A stretch of 64,000 nt of DNA from Mucilaginibacter sp. OK268 (GTDB lineage: Bacteria > Bacteroidota > Bacteroidia > Sphingobacteriales > Sphingobacteriaceae). The stretch lies in assembly GCF_900103125.1 (NCBI RefSeq), contig NZ_FNJV01000005.1, positions 1 to 64,000 of the forward strand, in the 5' to 3' direction. The notes beneath the pieces are model-generated. The model made no database searches. It saw only the letters and a list, made by a program, of their open reading frames with translations, and had not been told where the DNA came from. Positions 8,935 to 16,481 of the stretch are shown here, piece after piece (position 1 is the first letter of the stretch; every line of letters starts with the position of its first letter). The position numbers and the translations under genes were made by a program.

Positions 8935-9016
8935 GTCATTGCGAGGTACGAAGCAATCTCCAATTAGCAAAGCTGCTCTGTGTGTCGGGGATTGCCACGC
9001 TATCGCTCGCAATGAC
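8935..9016. repeat. REP-like palindromic repeat, family B, copy 2
   Basis: It begins GTCATTGCGAGGTACGAAGC and ends TCGCTCGCAATGAC, with internal GCAATCTCC and GGGATTGCCACGCTA arms. It matches copy 1 at 121-201 and lies between aroA and aroC. Confidence 0.75.
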
Positions 9017-9042
9017 ATTTAGTAGTTAATTTAACCTTAACC

Positions 9043-10332
9043 TTATCCTTCTACTTCCTGAACCTCAAAGCCAAGTTTGGCCAGGTCGGTCCAGAATGCG
9101 GGGTATGATTTATCAACTACTGGTCCGTTCTCAAACTCCAATTGAGGAATGATCAGGGCAAGCGGTGCAAATGCCATAGCCATACGATGATCATGATAGG
9201 TATTGATAAACATGCGCTCAGGAATAAACTTTTCGCTGCAATCCAATTGATATACTTCGTTGTTCTCAATTAGTTTTACACCCATTTTTGCCAGTTCGGT
9301 TTGCAAAGCTAAAATACGGTCGGTTTCTTTTATTTTTAAAGTTTCCAGGCCTGTAAATGCTGCTTCATGACCTAAGGCGGCACACACCACAATAATAGTT
9401 TGTGCCAGGTCAGGGCATTCCTTCAGATCGAATACTTTATGACTAAACGGTTTATGCTCCTTGGTTAGCTGAACACCGCCATCTTTGAATTGCGAAGTGA
9501 TACCAAAATTAGCCATGATCTCGGTGATCACACTGTCGCCCTGTAAGCTATACGGTGTTAGGCCGGTTAAGAAAAGCTCCGCCTGATCAGCAAGCGCTGC
9601 AATGGCGTACCAGTATGATGCCGCGCTCCAATCTGGTTCAACATGTAATGAAGTGGTAGTAAACTCCTGATTGGTTATGGCAATAACGTTATCTTTCCAT
9701 TGATGTTGAATACCTGCTGTTTCCAGCATGGCAAGCGTCATTTCTACATAAGGGCGAGAGGTTAACTCACCTTCAATATGGAGCTCCAAACCAAAAGGCA
9801 GCCGTGCAGCGATGAGTAACAAGGCAGTAATGTATTGACTGCTGATGTTACCTTTAATACTGATCTTACTAGTTAGCTGCCCGAAACTGCCTTTTAGTTT
9901 TATAGGGGGATAACCCTCTTTTTCTTCATAATCAATATGGGCACCTAACTCTATCAGCGCGTCGACCAATATGCCTATCGGTCTTTCCTTCATCCTTTGG
10001 CTGCCGGTTAATATTACTTCATTATCCTGTATAGCAAAATAGGCGGTTAAAAAACGCATGGCCGTACCGGCAGGGCCGATGTCAACAGTTTGTGGTCCAT
10101 GGTCTATAGTCGATGGATCATGGGCAGTAGCTAACTGCTCACTGCCCACTGCCGACCGTAATATACCGGCCAGCAATACTGCGTCGGCGGCGTCTGATAC
10201 GTTCTCTACCTTCACTTTACCATTGCTCAGAGCCTCTATAACCAATGCACGGTTGCACTCGCTTTTTGATCCGGTAAGATGTACCGTGCCGTTTATTTGC
10301 TTATTGCTTTTTTTCAGGATGACGTTTTGCAT
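9043..10332 (-). CDS. aroA: 3-phosphoshikimate 1-carboxyvinyltransferase (EPSP synthase)
   Basis: The 429-residue protein carries the shikimate-3-phosphate site LTGSKSECNRALV near the N-terminus. It has the PEP-binding loop as IGPAGTAMRFLTAYFA, GSQRMKERPIG, and the C-terminal KETDRILAL and YHDHRMAMAF blocks. It transfers enolpyruvate from PEP to shikimate 3-phosphate. The PAGTAMR loop has Ala where many enzymes have Asn-Gly (NAGTA); this variant is common in Bacteroidota. It starts 12 bases after the DAHP synthase gene and is surely co-transcribed with it. Confidence 0.96.
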   Translation of the reverse strand: MQNVILKKSNKQINGTVHLTGSKSECNRALVIEALSNGKVKVENVSDAADAVLLAGILRSAVGSEQLATAHDPSTIDHGPQTVDIGPAGTAMRFLTAYFAIQDNEVILTGSQRMKERPIGILVDALIELGAHIDYEEKEGYPPIKLKGSFGQLTSKISIKGNISSQYITALLLIAARLPFGLELHIEGELTSRPYVEMTLAMLETAGIQHQWKDNVIAITNQEFTTTSLHVEPDWSAASYWYAIAALADQAELFLTGLTPYSLQGDSVITEIMANFGITSQFKDGGVQLTKEHKPFSHKVFDLKECPDLAQTIIVVCAALGHEAAFTGLETLKIKETDRILALQTELAKMGVKLIENNEVYQLDCSEKFIPERMFINTYHDHRMAMAFAPLALIIPQLEFENGPVVDKSYPAFWTDLAKLGFEVQEVEG

Positions 10333-10344
10333 CAGTATATGATA

Positions 10345-11472
10345 TTATACGTGGGTAAGTTTCTCTGCTGCTTGTCCGGCCTCATTGGTGTTCATGATCT
10401 CGGTTTGCCTGCGGATCGACTCACTGTGTAAAAGCTCTAATAATTTCTCAGTAAATTCAGAACCTAACTTTAACGCTTTTGCATAGTTGGTGCGTTTCTG
10501 AACGATCTCATCCCAACGACCTACTTGTAAAATGGTAATGTTGTTGTCTTTTTTGTAGTTTCCGATCTTCTCGGCAATTTGCATACGCTCAGCAATTTTT
10601 TGGATAACCAGGTCGTCAATTTTATCGATCTGGTTACGTAGCTCAGCAAGCTTGTCGCTTAATTCTGCGTTACGGATCTCTGGTTTACGTAAAGCCAGGT
10701 GATCAATAATATCAGCTAAGGCAGCAGGAGTAACTTGTTGTTTAGCATCTGTCCAGGCTACGCTTGGGTCGATATGTGATTCGATCATTAAGCCTTGCAT
10801 GTCAAGGTCTAATGCCTTTTGCGAGATGTAACCAATCAGGTCGCGATTACCCGAAATGTGGCTTGGGTCGTTAATGATCGGCAATTCAGGAGCCAGTGTT
10901 TTTAAATTGATAGCGATATCCCACATTGGTTCATTACGGAAAGCCGATTTTTCGTAAGATGAAAATCCACGATGTATAGCTGCCAGTTTAGTGATACCGG
11001 CATTGTTGATACGCTCTAAAGCACCTATCCATAAAGAAAGATCAGGGTTTACCGGGTTTTTAACCATTACCGGTACATCAACACCACGTAAGGCATCAGC
11101 AATTTCCTGTACAGTAAAAGGGTTAACGGTTGAACGCGCGCCTACCCATAAAATATCAACACCTGCTTTTAACGCTTCTTCTACGTGTTTAGCAGTTGCT
11201 ACTTCCACAGCTGTAGGTAATCCGGTTTCTTCTTTTGCGCGTTTAAGCCATTCCAGGCCTATGCTGCCAATGCCTTCAAATTCGCCCGGACGGGTACGTG
11301 GTTTCCAAATACCTGCACGTAATGCAGAGATGCGGCCGGTTTGCGCTAATAAGTGAGCCGTAGCTACTAATTGATCTTCAGTTTCTGCACTGCAGGGGCC
11401 TGCTATTACCAATGGTTCTTTTCCGGTTTTGATCCAGGTATGAAGCGGCTGTATGTTTAAATTCAGTTTCAT
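10345..11472 (-). CDS. Bifunctional DAHP synthase / chorismate mutase
   Basis: The 375-residue protein has an N-terminal type I DAHP synthase domain of the beta/KDO8P-like group (about 15-260: VIAGPCSAET, RAGIWKPRTRPGEFEG, VKNPVNPDL, IINDPSHISG). It is followed by an AroQ-type chorismate mutase domain (about 270-350: LRNQIDKIDDLVIQKIAERM, IGNYKK). The first domain condenses PEP and erythrose 4-phosphate; the second turns chorismate into prephenate, and in such fusions it often gives feedback control. With pheA next to it, entry and Phe-branch steps sit in one transcript. The symbol is left blank because names differ between genomes. Confidence 0.95.
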   Translation of the reverse strand: MKLNLNIQPLHTWIKTGKEPLVIAGPCSAETEDQLVATAHLLAQTGRISALRAGIWKPRTRPGEFEGIGSIGLEWLKRAKEETGLPTAVEVATAKHVEEALKAGVDILWVGARSTVNPFTVQEIADALRGVDVPVMVKNPVNPDLSLWIGALERINNAGITKLAAIHRGFSSYEKSAFRNEPMWDIAINLKTLAPELPIINDPSHISGNRDLIGYISQKALDLDMQGLMIESHIDPSVAWTDAKQQVTPAALADIIDHLALRKPEIRNAELSDKLAELRNQIDKIDDLVIQKIAERMQIAEKIGNYKKDNNITILQVGRWDEIVQKRTNYAKALKLGSEFTEKLLELLHSESIRRQTEIMNTNEAGQAAEKLTHV

Positions 11473-11547
11473 TGTTTTGTTATTTGTCCGGTATTTACCG
11501 GTGTGTTTTTATATTTTGTTTAAATCTTCAATTATTAATTACGGGTC

Positions 11548-12447
11548 TTAGATATTTCTGCGGATATTGATATACTTCCGTATCCGGTCGTTTTTTTGAG
11601 GTTTGGGAGTTAATTCATCGTCATGTCTTTCATATTCACCAAGTATGTTAAAGTTATGAGTGTATTTAAGTATCTGTCTTATTGATGTATCGTATTGTTT
11701 TTGCTCGTCCCATTCAATGTCCACGTAAAAATTATATTCATTACGCTTACCTAAAATAGGCATAGATTGTATCTTACTCATATTCACACCTTCTTCGGCA
11801 AAAATATTAAGCACTTTGGCCAATGCGCCCACTTTGTTACTTACCTGAAAACAAAGCGAAGCTTTATTAGAATTCTTCTTTTCCACATTATCATGGTGGG
11901 TAAGGATCAGGAAACGGGTAAAATTCTTCTTGTTTGATTCTATGCGGCGTTCCAGTACATCCAATCCGTAAAGTTTGGCGGCAAGTGAATTTGCAATGGC
12001 AACAGTATCGGTCAACTGCTCTTCTCTGATGCGTTTGGCGCAAGCCGCTGTATCATTACTTTCCACAATTTTAAGATGTGGATATTCATCAAAAAAATCA
12101 ACACACTGGCGTAAGGCGATAGGATGGGAGGTTACATATTTAATATCCTCGAATTTTACACCAGGCAATGCCATTAAGTGTAACTGAATAGGCAGATAAA
12201 TTTCGCCCACTACCGGGAAACCATAATCAAGCAATAAAGTATAGTTAGGTAATATACTTCCGGCAATGCTGTTTTCTATAGCCATCACCACATAATCAGC
12301 TTCCCTGTTTTTTAGGGTCTCAAAAGTTTGTTTGAATGTGTTACATTCAATGGTTTGCGTGTTCTCTCCAAAATAACGTAAAGCAGCTTCCTCATGAAAA
12401 GAAGCACGTATTCCCTGGATTGCAACTCTTGGTCTTTCTATCTTCAT
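11548..12447 (-). CDS. pheA: Prephenate dehydratase with ACT domain
   Basis: An upstream ATG at 12477 lies inside the loop of the attenuator hairpin, so the ATG at 12447 (MKIERPRVAIQG) is the better start. This gives 299 residues. The catalytic domain (1-185) contains AIQGIRASFHEEAA and KNFTRFLIL with the conserved Thr of the TRF motif. The ACT domain (about 198-275) contains VGALAKVLNIFA and a QSMP...YNFYVD motif related to the Phe-binding ESRP motif. It converts prephenate to phenylpyruvate and is expected to be inhibited by Phe. It is the first structural gene after the Phe/Tyr leader peptide and terminator. Confidence 0.95.
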   Translation of the reverse strand: MKIERPRVAIQGIRASFHEEAALRYFGENTQTIECNTFKQTFETLKNREADYVVMAIENSIAGSILPNYTLLLDYGFPVVGEIYLPIQLHLMALPGVKFEDIKYVTSHPIALRQCVDFFDEYPHLKIVESNDTAACAKRIREEQLTDTVAIANSLAAKLYGLDVLERRIESNKKNFTRFLILTHHDNVEKKNSNKASLCFQVSNKVGALAKVLNIFAEEGVNMSKIQSMPILGKRNEYNFYVDIEWDEQKQYDTSIRQILKYTHNFNILGEYERHDDELTPKPQKNDRIRKYINIRRNI

Positions 12448-12462
12448 AAACCCTGTTAAAGC

Positions 12463-12495
12463 AAAAAGTCCCGGCATTTTGTGCCGGGACTTTTT
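12463..12495 (-). terminator. Attenuator terminator of the pheA operon
   Basis: On the minus strand AAAAAGTCCCGGCA (12495-12482) pairs perfectly with TGCCGGGACTTTTT (12476-12463) around a 5-base loop, ending in a U-run 15 bases before pheA. The 5' arm can instead pair with GCCGGGACT at the end of the leader peptide gene (about 12526-12535), which is identical to the 3' arm. That is the antiterminator. Confidence 0.88.
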
Positions 12496-12524
12496 AAGTT
12501 CTTTATGTGTGTGTTAAGTACATA

Positions 12525-12590
12525 TTAGTCCCGGCTCTCACTGTTAAAGTAAAAGTAGTAACCGAAATAGTATGCGCTTGTAAATTTCAT
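12525..12590 (-). CDS. Phe/Tyr-rich leader peptide of the pheA attenuator
   Basis: A 21-residue ORF begins with ATG about 10 bases after the predicted transcription start. It holds four Phe and five Tyr codons, eight of them in the nine-residue run YYFGYYFYF (residues 7-15), and stops at TAA 12525-12527. The last codons (GAGAGCCGGGACTAA) overlap the antiterminator arm. A ribosome stalled on Tyr or Phe codons would leave that arm free; a ribosome reaching the stop would cover it and let the terminator form. The peptide itself is not expected to have a function. It is too short for standard gene callers. Confidence 0.88.
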   Translation of the reverse strand: MKFTSAYYFGYYFYFNSESRD

Positions 12591-12608
12591 TTGTTTTTTA
12601 TTACGTTG

Positions 12609-12638
12609 TAAATGTACGGTAAAAAATGTTTTTGTCAA
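12609..12638 (-). promoter_or_regulatory. Promoter of the attenuated pheA operon
   Basis: On the minus strand TTG (12638-12636, within TTGACA) and TACATTTA (12616-12609) are 19 bases apart; the second box matches TAnnTTTG at 7 of 8 positions. The predicted start is at about 12602, just before the leader peptide ATG at 12590. Confidence 0.6.
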
Positions 12639-12682
12639 TAGGAAATTTTATTTTTTGTAAAATAAACAAGCTGAACAGAATT

Positions 12683-13582
12683 TTATTTGCCTAAAGCTTG
12701 TTTTTCGTATTCCCTTTGCAGTGCACGAGCCGTTTGTGTACTACCGTCGTGGCTCCATCCTGGTGGGTTTAACAGGTATCCTAATTTGTTCCGGAAACCA
12801 GGAGCCTGTTTAACGTCATGCAACAGCGCTTTCCATTCGTGAAAAATAATATTCACCGGACCCATATCTTCTGGTTGTTTGGTAAGCCCGTATTTAACCG
12901 GTTCAGATAGGTCCTCGTCTCTGAAAGTTCCGAATAGTCTGTCCCACAAGATAAGCATCATACCCATGTTTTTATCCAGGTAAGGAATATTTGAAGCGTG
13001 ATGTACCCGGTGATGCGCCGGCGTTACAAACAGCCAACCGTACCATTTAGGGAGTGCAACCTTATATTGTGTATGTACTATATTTCCGTACAGCTGAGTA
13101 ATGAGATAGGCATATAAAATATCAATCGCATTAAATCCCATCAACGCGAGGGGTAAATAAAAAAAAGTACGATAAAATGGCTCAAAAACCGTTGACCGGA
13201 AACCTGTGGTTAAATTAAAATGCTCTGATGAGTGGTGTGTTACATGCATGGCCCAAAAAAACCTGCAATAATGCCCGGTGTAATGCAGCACCCAGTACAA
13301 AAAGTCTTGCACAACAACCAGTACAAACCAATACAGAAAAACGTTGTGTATTTGAAAAAGCCTGAACTGATAAGCAAAACTCAGCATGAAAAAAGTACTG
13401 GTCTTAACTAAAAGGTTGGTAACTACCGCGATTGAAGTAAGGTAGATATTGACAAAAGTATCGCGTTTTTCATAGTATTTACGGTTTTCCCAGTAGCTTA
13501 AACCCATTTCAACCAGGGTTAATATAACCAGCAAAGCCATCAGTACCAATGCGGCCCTATTTCGGGGATCTAACTCAGACAT
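12683..13582 (-). CDS. Sterol desaturase / fatty acid hydroxylase family membrane protein
   Basis: The 299-residue protein has about four membrane segments. It carries the His clusters of di-iron membrane hydroxylases: HYTGHYCRF, HVTHHSSEH and HRVHHASN, followed by NMGMMLILWDRLFGTF. Family members hydroxylate or desaturate lipids using O2; the substrate cannot be told. It starts 2 bases after aroB and is co-transcribed with it, although no link to the shikimate pathway is evident. The pheA promoter lies just after its stop codon. Confidence 0.9.
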   Translation of the reverse strand: MSELDPRNRAALVLMALLVILTLVEMGLSYWENRKYYEKRDTFVNIYLTSIAVVTNLLVKTSTFFMLSFAYQFRLFQIHNVFLYWFVLVVVQDFLYWVLHYTGHYCRFFWAMHVTHHSSEHFNLTTGFRSTVFEPFYRTFFYLPLALMGFNAIDILYAYLITQLYGNIVHTQYKVALPKWYGWLFVTPAHHRVHHASNIPYLDKNMGMMLILWDRLFGTFRDEDLSEPVKYGLTKQPEDMGPVNIIFHEWKALLHDVKQAPGFRNKLGYLLNPPGWSHDGSTQTARALQREYEKQALGK

Positions 13583-13583
13583 C

Positions 13584-14648
13584 TTACAAATTAATGTAAT
13601 ACATTAAACTTTCACGAAGTTCGGCTTCTGTACAGATATTATCAATATTACATTGCCCAATTTTGGTAAGCAAAGTGCAATTTATTTTATTATCCTGGTT
13701 CTTTTTATCCTTTTGCATGATAGCAAACAGGGTTTCAAAGCTATTCTCTTTGATAGTATATCTTGGATAAAGGTCGCTGAATACGCGGGTGATCTCGTTT
13801 AATTCTTCCGCGCTCAACCCAGTTTTTTTGTGCGCAAGGTATGATTCGCAGATCATGCCGATAGCTATAGCTTCGCCATGTGATAGTGGGTCTTTATCGT
13901 TGATCAAAGAATTGGTTTCAACTGCATGACCAATGGTATGACCAAAATTTAAAGCTTTCCTGATGCCTTTTTCTGTAGGATCTTCAATGGTGATCACATT
14001 TTTTATCTCAACAGAACGATAAACCAGTTGAATTGCAGGGTTTTTTAGATCGCTTGTTTTAAGTTCATTCCAATAAGCGGCATCGGCTATAAGGCCATGT
14101 TTAAGCATTTCTGCAAGACCTGAAAGTATTTGTCGTGGAGGGAGGCTTTTTAAAAAATCGTATTCAATAAATACAGCTTTGGGCTGGGTAAAGGTGCCTA
14201 TGATGTTTTTAATACTATCAATATCAATACCAGTTTTACCACCTACAGAGGCATCTACCTGTGACAGCAGGGTAGTGGGTACATGCACAAAATCAATTCC
14301 TCTTTTGAAGGTTGAGGCTGCAAAGCCCCCCAGATCGGTTACAACGCCACCACCCAGGTTTATCATTAAGCTTTTGCGGTCGGCACCAAAATCTATCAGC
14401 ATTTTCCATACGCCGATGCAAAAATCGATGTCCTTGCTCTCCTCGCCGGCATTTATCTCAATAAGGTCGTAATTACCAAGCTCATCTAATTTACCTTTTA
14501 CAAGTGGTAAACAATGAACGCCCGTGTTTTCGTCAGTTAAAATAAAGAATTTAGAATAGGCTCCTTTTTTTACAAAGTTAACCAGTTCGTCAATGCTGTT
14601 ATTAAAATATATAGGGTAGTTGTCGCTTTGAATGGTATCCATTATCAT
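13584..14648 (-). CDS. aroB: 3-dehydroquinate synthase
   Basis: The 354-residue protein shows the NAD-binding GGGVVTDLGGFAAST, the active-site segment HVPTTLLSQVDASVGGKTGID and the Zn-ligand region with GLAEMLKHGL, NFGHTIGHAVE and LSHGEAIAIGM. It makes 3-dehydroquinate from DAHP. Its start overlaps the stop of the S4 gene (ATGA); a second ATG two codons in (14642) is also possible. A second, divergent member of this fold (the ebo protein at 20649-21833) lies 6 kb away but lacks the close similarity expected of a true aroB. Confidence 0.96.
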   Translation of the reverse strand: MIMDTIQSDNYPIYFNNSIDELVNFVKKGAYSKFFILTDENTGVHCLPLVKGKLDELGNYDLIEINAGEESKDIDFCIGVWKMLIDFGADRKSLMINLGGGVVTDLGGFAASTFKRGIDFVHVPTTLLSQVDASVGGKTGIDIDSIKNIIGTFTQPKAVFIEYDFLKSLPPRQILSGLAEMLKHGLIADAAYWNELKTSDLKNPAIQLVYRSVEIKNVITIEDPTEKGIRKALNFGHTIGHAVETNSLINDKDPLSHGEAIAIGMICESYLAHKKTGLSAEELNEITRVFSDLYPRYTIKENSFETLFAIMQKDKKNQDNKINCTLLTKIGQCNIDNICTEAELRESLMYYINL

Positions 14649-14851
14649 ATTACCAAGATTTTATTCCCCCTAAATTCAACGATGTCTCCACGTTTAACTT
14701 TAAGGCGTTTTCGATAGTCAACCTCTCCGTTATATTTTACTTCTCCTTCACTTACAACTATTTGCGCCTCTCCGCCTGTTGATACGAGTTGGGCAGCTTT
14801 TAGCAGCTGTATCATTGGAATATGGTCGCCTATTAATTTAAATTCTATCAT
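14645..14851 (-). CDS. S4-domain RNA-binding protein (YaaA/RlbA-like)
   Basis: This 68-residue protein is a lone S4 domain: IQLLKAAQLVSTGGEAQIVVSEGEVKYNGEVDYRK with the GDIV strand near the C-terminus. Small S4 proteins bind structured RNA, often in ribosome assembly. It overlaps aroB by the ATGA junction and is divergent from proline dehydrogenase, with about 58 bases between the two starts. Confidence 0.85.
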   Translation of the reverse strand: MIEFKLIGDHIPMIQLLKAAQLVSTGGEAQIVVSEGEVKYNGEVDYRKRLKVKRGDIVEFRGNKILVI

Positions 14852-14909
14852 GGAGCGGCAAAAATAAACTATTCATGGAATATTGAGATATCATTTTATA
14901 ATTTTGCAG

Positions 14910-16112
14910 ATGCTTTCTAACCAAACGAACAATAAAACTCAACAGGTTAAGCCCTCTTTTGAAAATACAGAAATCGCTTTCCGTCACTCATCCAATGCTG
15001 ATCTTAACCGGGCTTACTGGTTATTCAGGATAATCAATGTTAACTTTTTAGTAAAGATAGGGCCTCCGGTAACCAACTTTGCTATTAAAATAGGATTACC
15101 TATCAAAAGCCTGATCAAGGCAACCATATTTAAACACTTTTGTGGTGGCGAAACCATTACTGAGTGTAATAATACCATTAAGAATTTGAATAGCGGTGGA
15201 GTTGGTACCATATTAGATTACTCCATAGAAGGGGAGGATGACGAAGCTGTTTTTGACAGTACCCGTGATGAGATTATCCGTACCATAGAACGTGCAACTT
15301 CAGACAAAGCTGTACCGCTTACTGTTTTTAAGGTAACCGGTGTTGGCCGGTTTGCGTTGCTGGAGAAACTGGATGCCAAACTACAGCTTAATTCAGAAGA
15401 AGAAAAGGAATGGCAAAGAGTTCAAAATAGGGTATTAGCTATATGTGATAAGGCCCATGCCAATAACGTACCCGTGATGATTGATGCCGAAGAAAGCTGG
15501 ATACAAGAAACCATTGATCTTTTGGCGCTAACCATGATGAGCCGTTTTAATACTAAAAAGGCAATAGTTTATAATACCTATCAAATGTACAGGCATGATA
15601 AGCTGGCGTCTATATTAAACGACCATGAAATTGCACTTAGTGAAGGATTTATTTTGGGAGCCAAAATTGTTCGCGGCGCCTATATGGAAAAAGAACGTAG
15701 ACGTGCAGCAGAAAATGGTTACCCGTCACCAATACAACTGGATAAAAAAGCTACCGATCTGGATTATGATTCTGCATTGGATTACTGTACAACTCACATT
15801 GACAAAATTGCTTTTATTGCAGGTACCCACAATGAAGAAAGCTGCCGTTTACTGGCCGAGCTTTTAGATACCAAAGGAATTGATCATAAACACCCTCACG
15901 TGTATTTTTCGCAACTATTAGGGATGAGCGATAACCTGAGCTTTAACCTGGCAGATGCCCAGTACAATGTAGCTAAATACGTTCCCTACGGCCCAATAAA
16001 GGCGGTATTGCCCTATTTATTCAGACGGGCACAGGAAAACACAGCTATAGCCGGCCAAATGAGCCGTGAGCTGAGTTTAATAGTGAAAGAGCGGAAAAGA
16101 CGGAAGCAGTAA
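14910..16112 (+). CDS. Proline dehydrogenase
   Basis: An in-frame ATG at 14883 exists, but the ATG at 14910 (MLSNQTNNK) is preferred because homologues begin there; the product then has 400 residues. It has a TIM-barrel core with VFKVTGVGRFALLEKL, NVPVMIDAEESW, YNTYQMYR, GAKIVRGAYMEKER and the C-terminal YVPYGPIKAVLPYLFRRAQEN motif. The last carries the arginines that bind proline's carboxylate. The enzyme oxidises proline to pyrroline-5-carboxylate with FAD. It is monofunctional; no P5C dehydrogenase domain or neighbour is present. A strong terminator follows. Confidence 0.93.
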   Translation: MLSNQTNNKTQQVKPSFENTEIAFRHSSNADLNRAYWLFRIINVNFLVKIGPPVTNFAIKIGLPIKSLIKATIFKHFCGGETITECNNTIKNLNSGGVGTILDYSIEGEDDEAVFDSTRDEIIRTIERATSDKAVPLTVFKVTGVGRFALLEKLDAKLQLNSEEEKEWQRVQNRVLAICDKAHANNVPVMIDAEESWIQETIDLLALTMMSRFNTKKAIVYNTYQMYRHDKLASILNDHEIALSEGFILGAKIVRGAYMEKERRRAAENGYPSPIQLDKKATDLDYDSALDYCTTHIDKIAFIAGTHNEESCRLLAELLDTKGIDHKHPHVYFSQLLGMSDNLSFNLADAQYNVAKYVPYGPIKAVLPYLFRRAQENTAIAGQMSRELSLIVKERKRRKQ

Positions 16113-16130
16113 ATTATTTATAGCAATATC

Positions 16131-16166
16131 AAAAAAGCCATTTCTTTAAAAGAGAATGGCTTTTTT
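16131..16166 (+). terminator. Rho-independent terminator of proline dehydrogenase gene
   Basis: AAAAAAGCCATT (16131-16142) pairs with AATGGCTTTTTT (16155-16166), followed by one more T. It begins 19 bases after the stop codon. Confidence 0.85.
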
Positions 16167-16194
16167 TATTATCCGGTTGACTCAATCAACAAAA

Positions 16195-16302
16195 AAGTGG
16201 GTTTACATGGTTTACACTTTTTATGGTTAACATGTATGTAGATAATTGTTAGTCAATTAGTTGTGTTTTATTTCCGGAAAAAAGTGTAAACCATGTTTTT
16301 TG
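16195..16302. repeat. Dispersed GTTTACA-rich repeat, copy 1
   Basis: A 22-base block (16195-16216) with two GTTTACA words is identical to 54167-54188. It is followed in both places by TTTATGGTT and AT-rich sequence, and near the end by an inverted GTAAAC word (GTGTAAACC here). Both copies lie just downstream of plus-strand genes. Confidence 0.6.
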
Positions 16303-16481
16303 TATAAATATTATTTGCTAAACGTCAATTCATATTGACATGGCACGATGAGCGCTTATCGAATTGAAGGTGATTTATTGGAATGGTCTCCAATTTTCTT
16401 AATAATTAAAAAACAATCATTTAATCAAGGGCTAATATTGCCTGACTTAATTTTATTGCATTATAAACTAAAATAAATATT

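Noticed and set aside
12448..12477. pheA start at ATG 12477
   Set aside because: That codon lies inside the attenuator hairpin; the next ATG matches the usual enzyme start.
14899..14906. TAATTTTG promoter-like box before proline dehydrogenase
   Set aside because: It matches TAnnTTTG, but transcription would begin at or after the chosen start codon, so it is probably coincidental unless the mRNA is leaderless.
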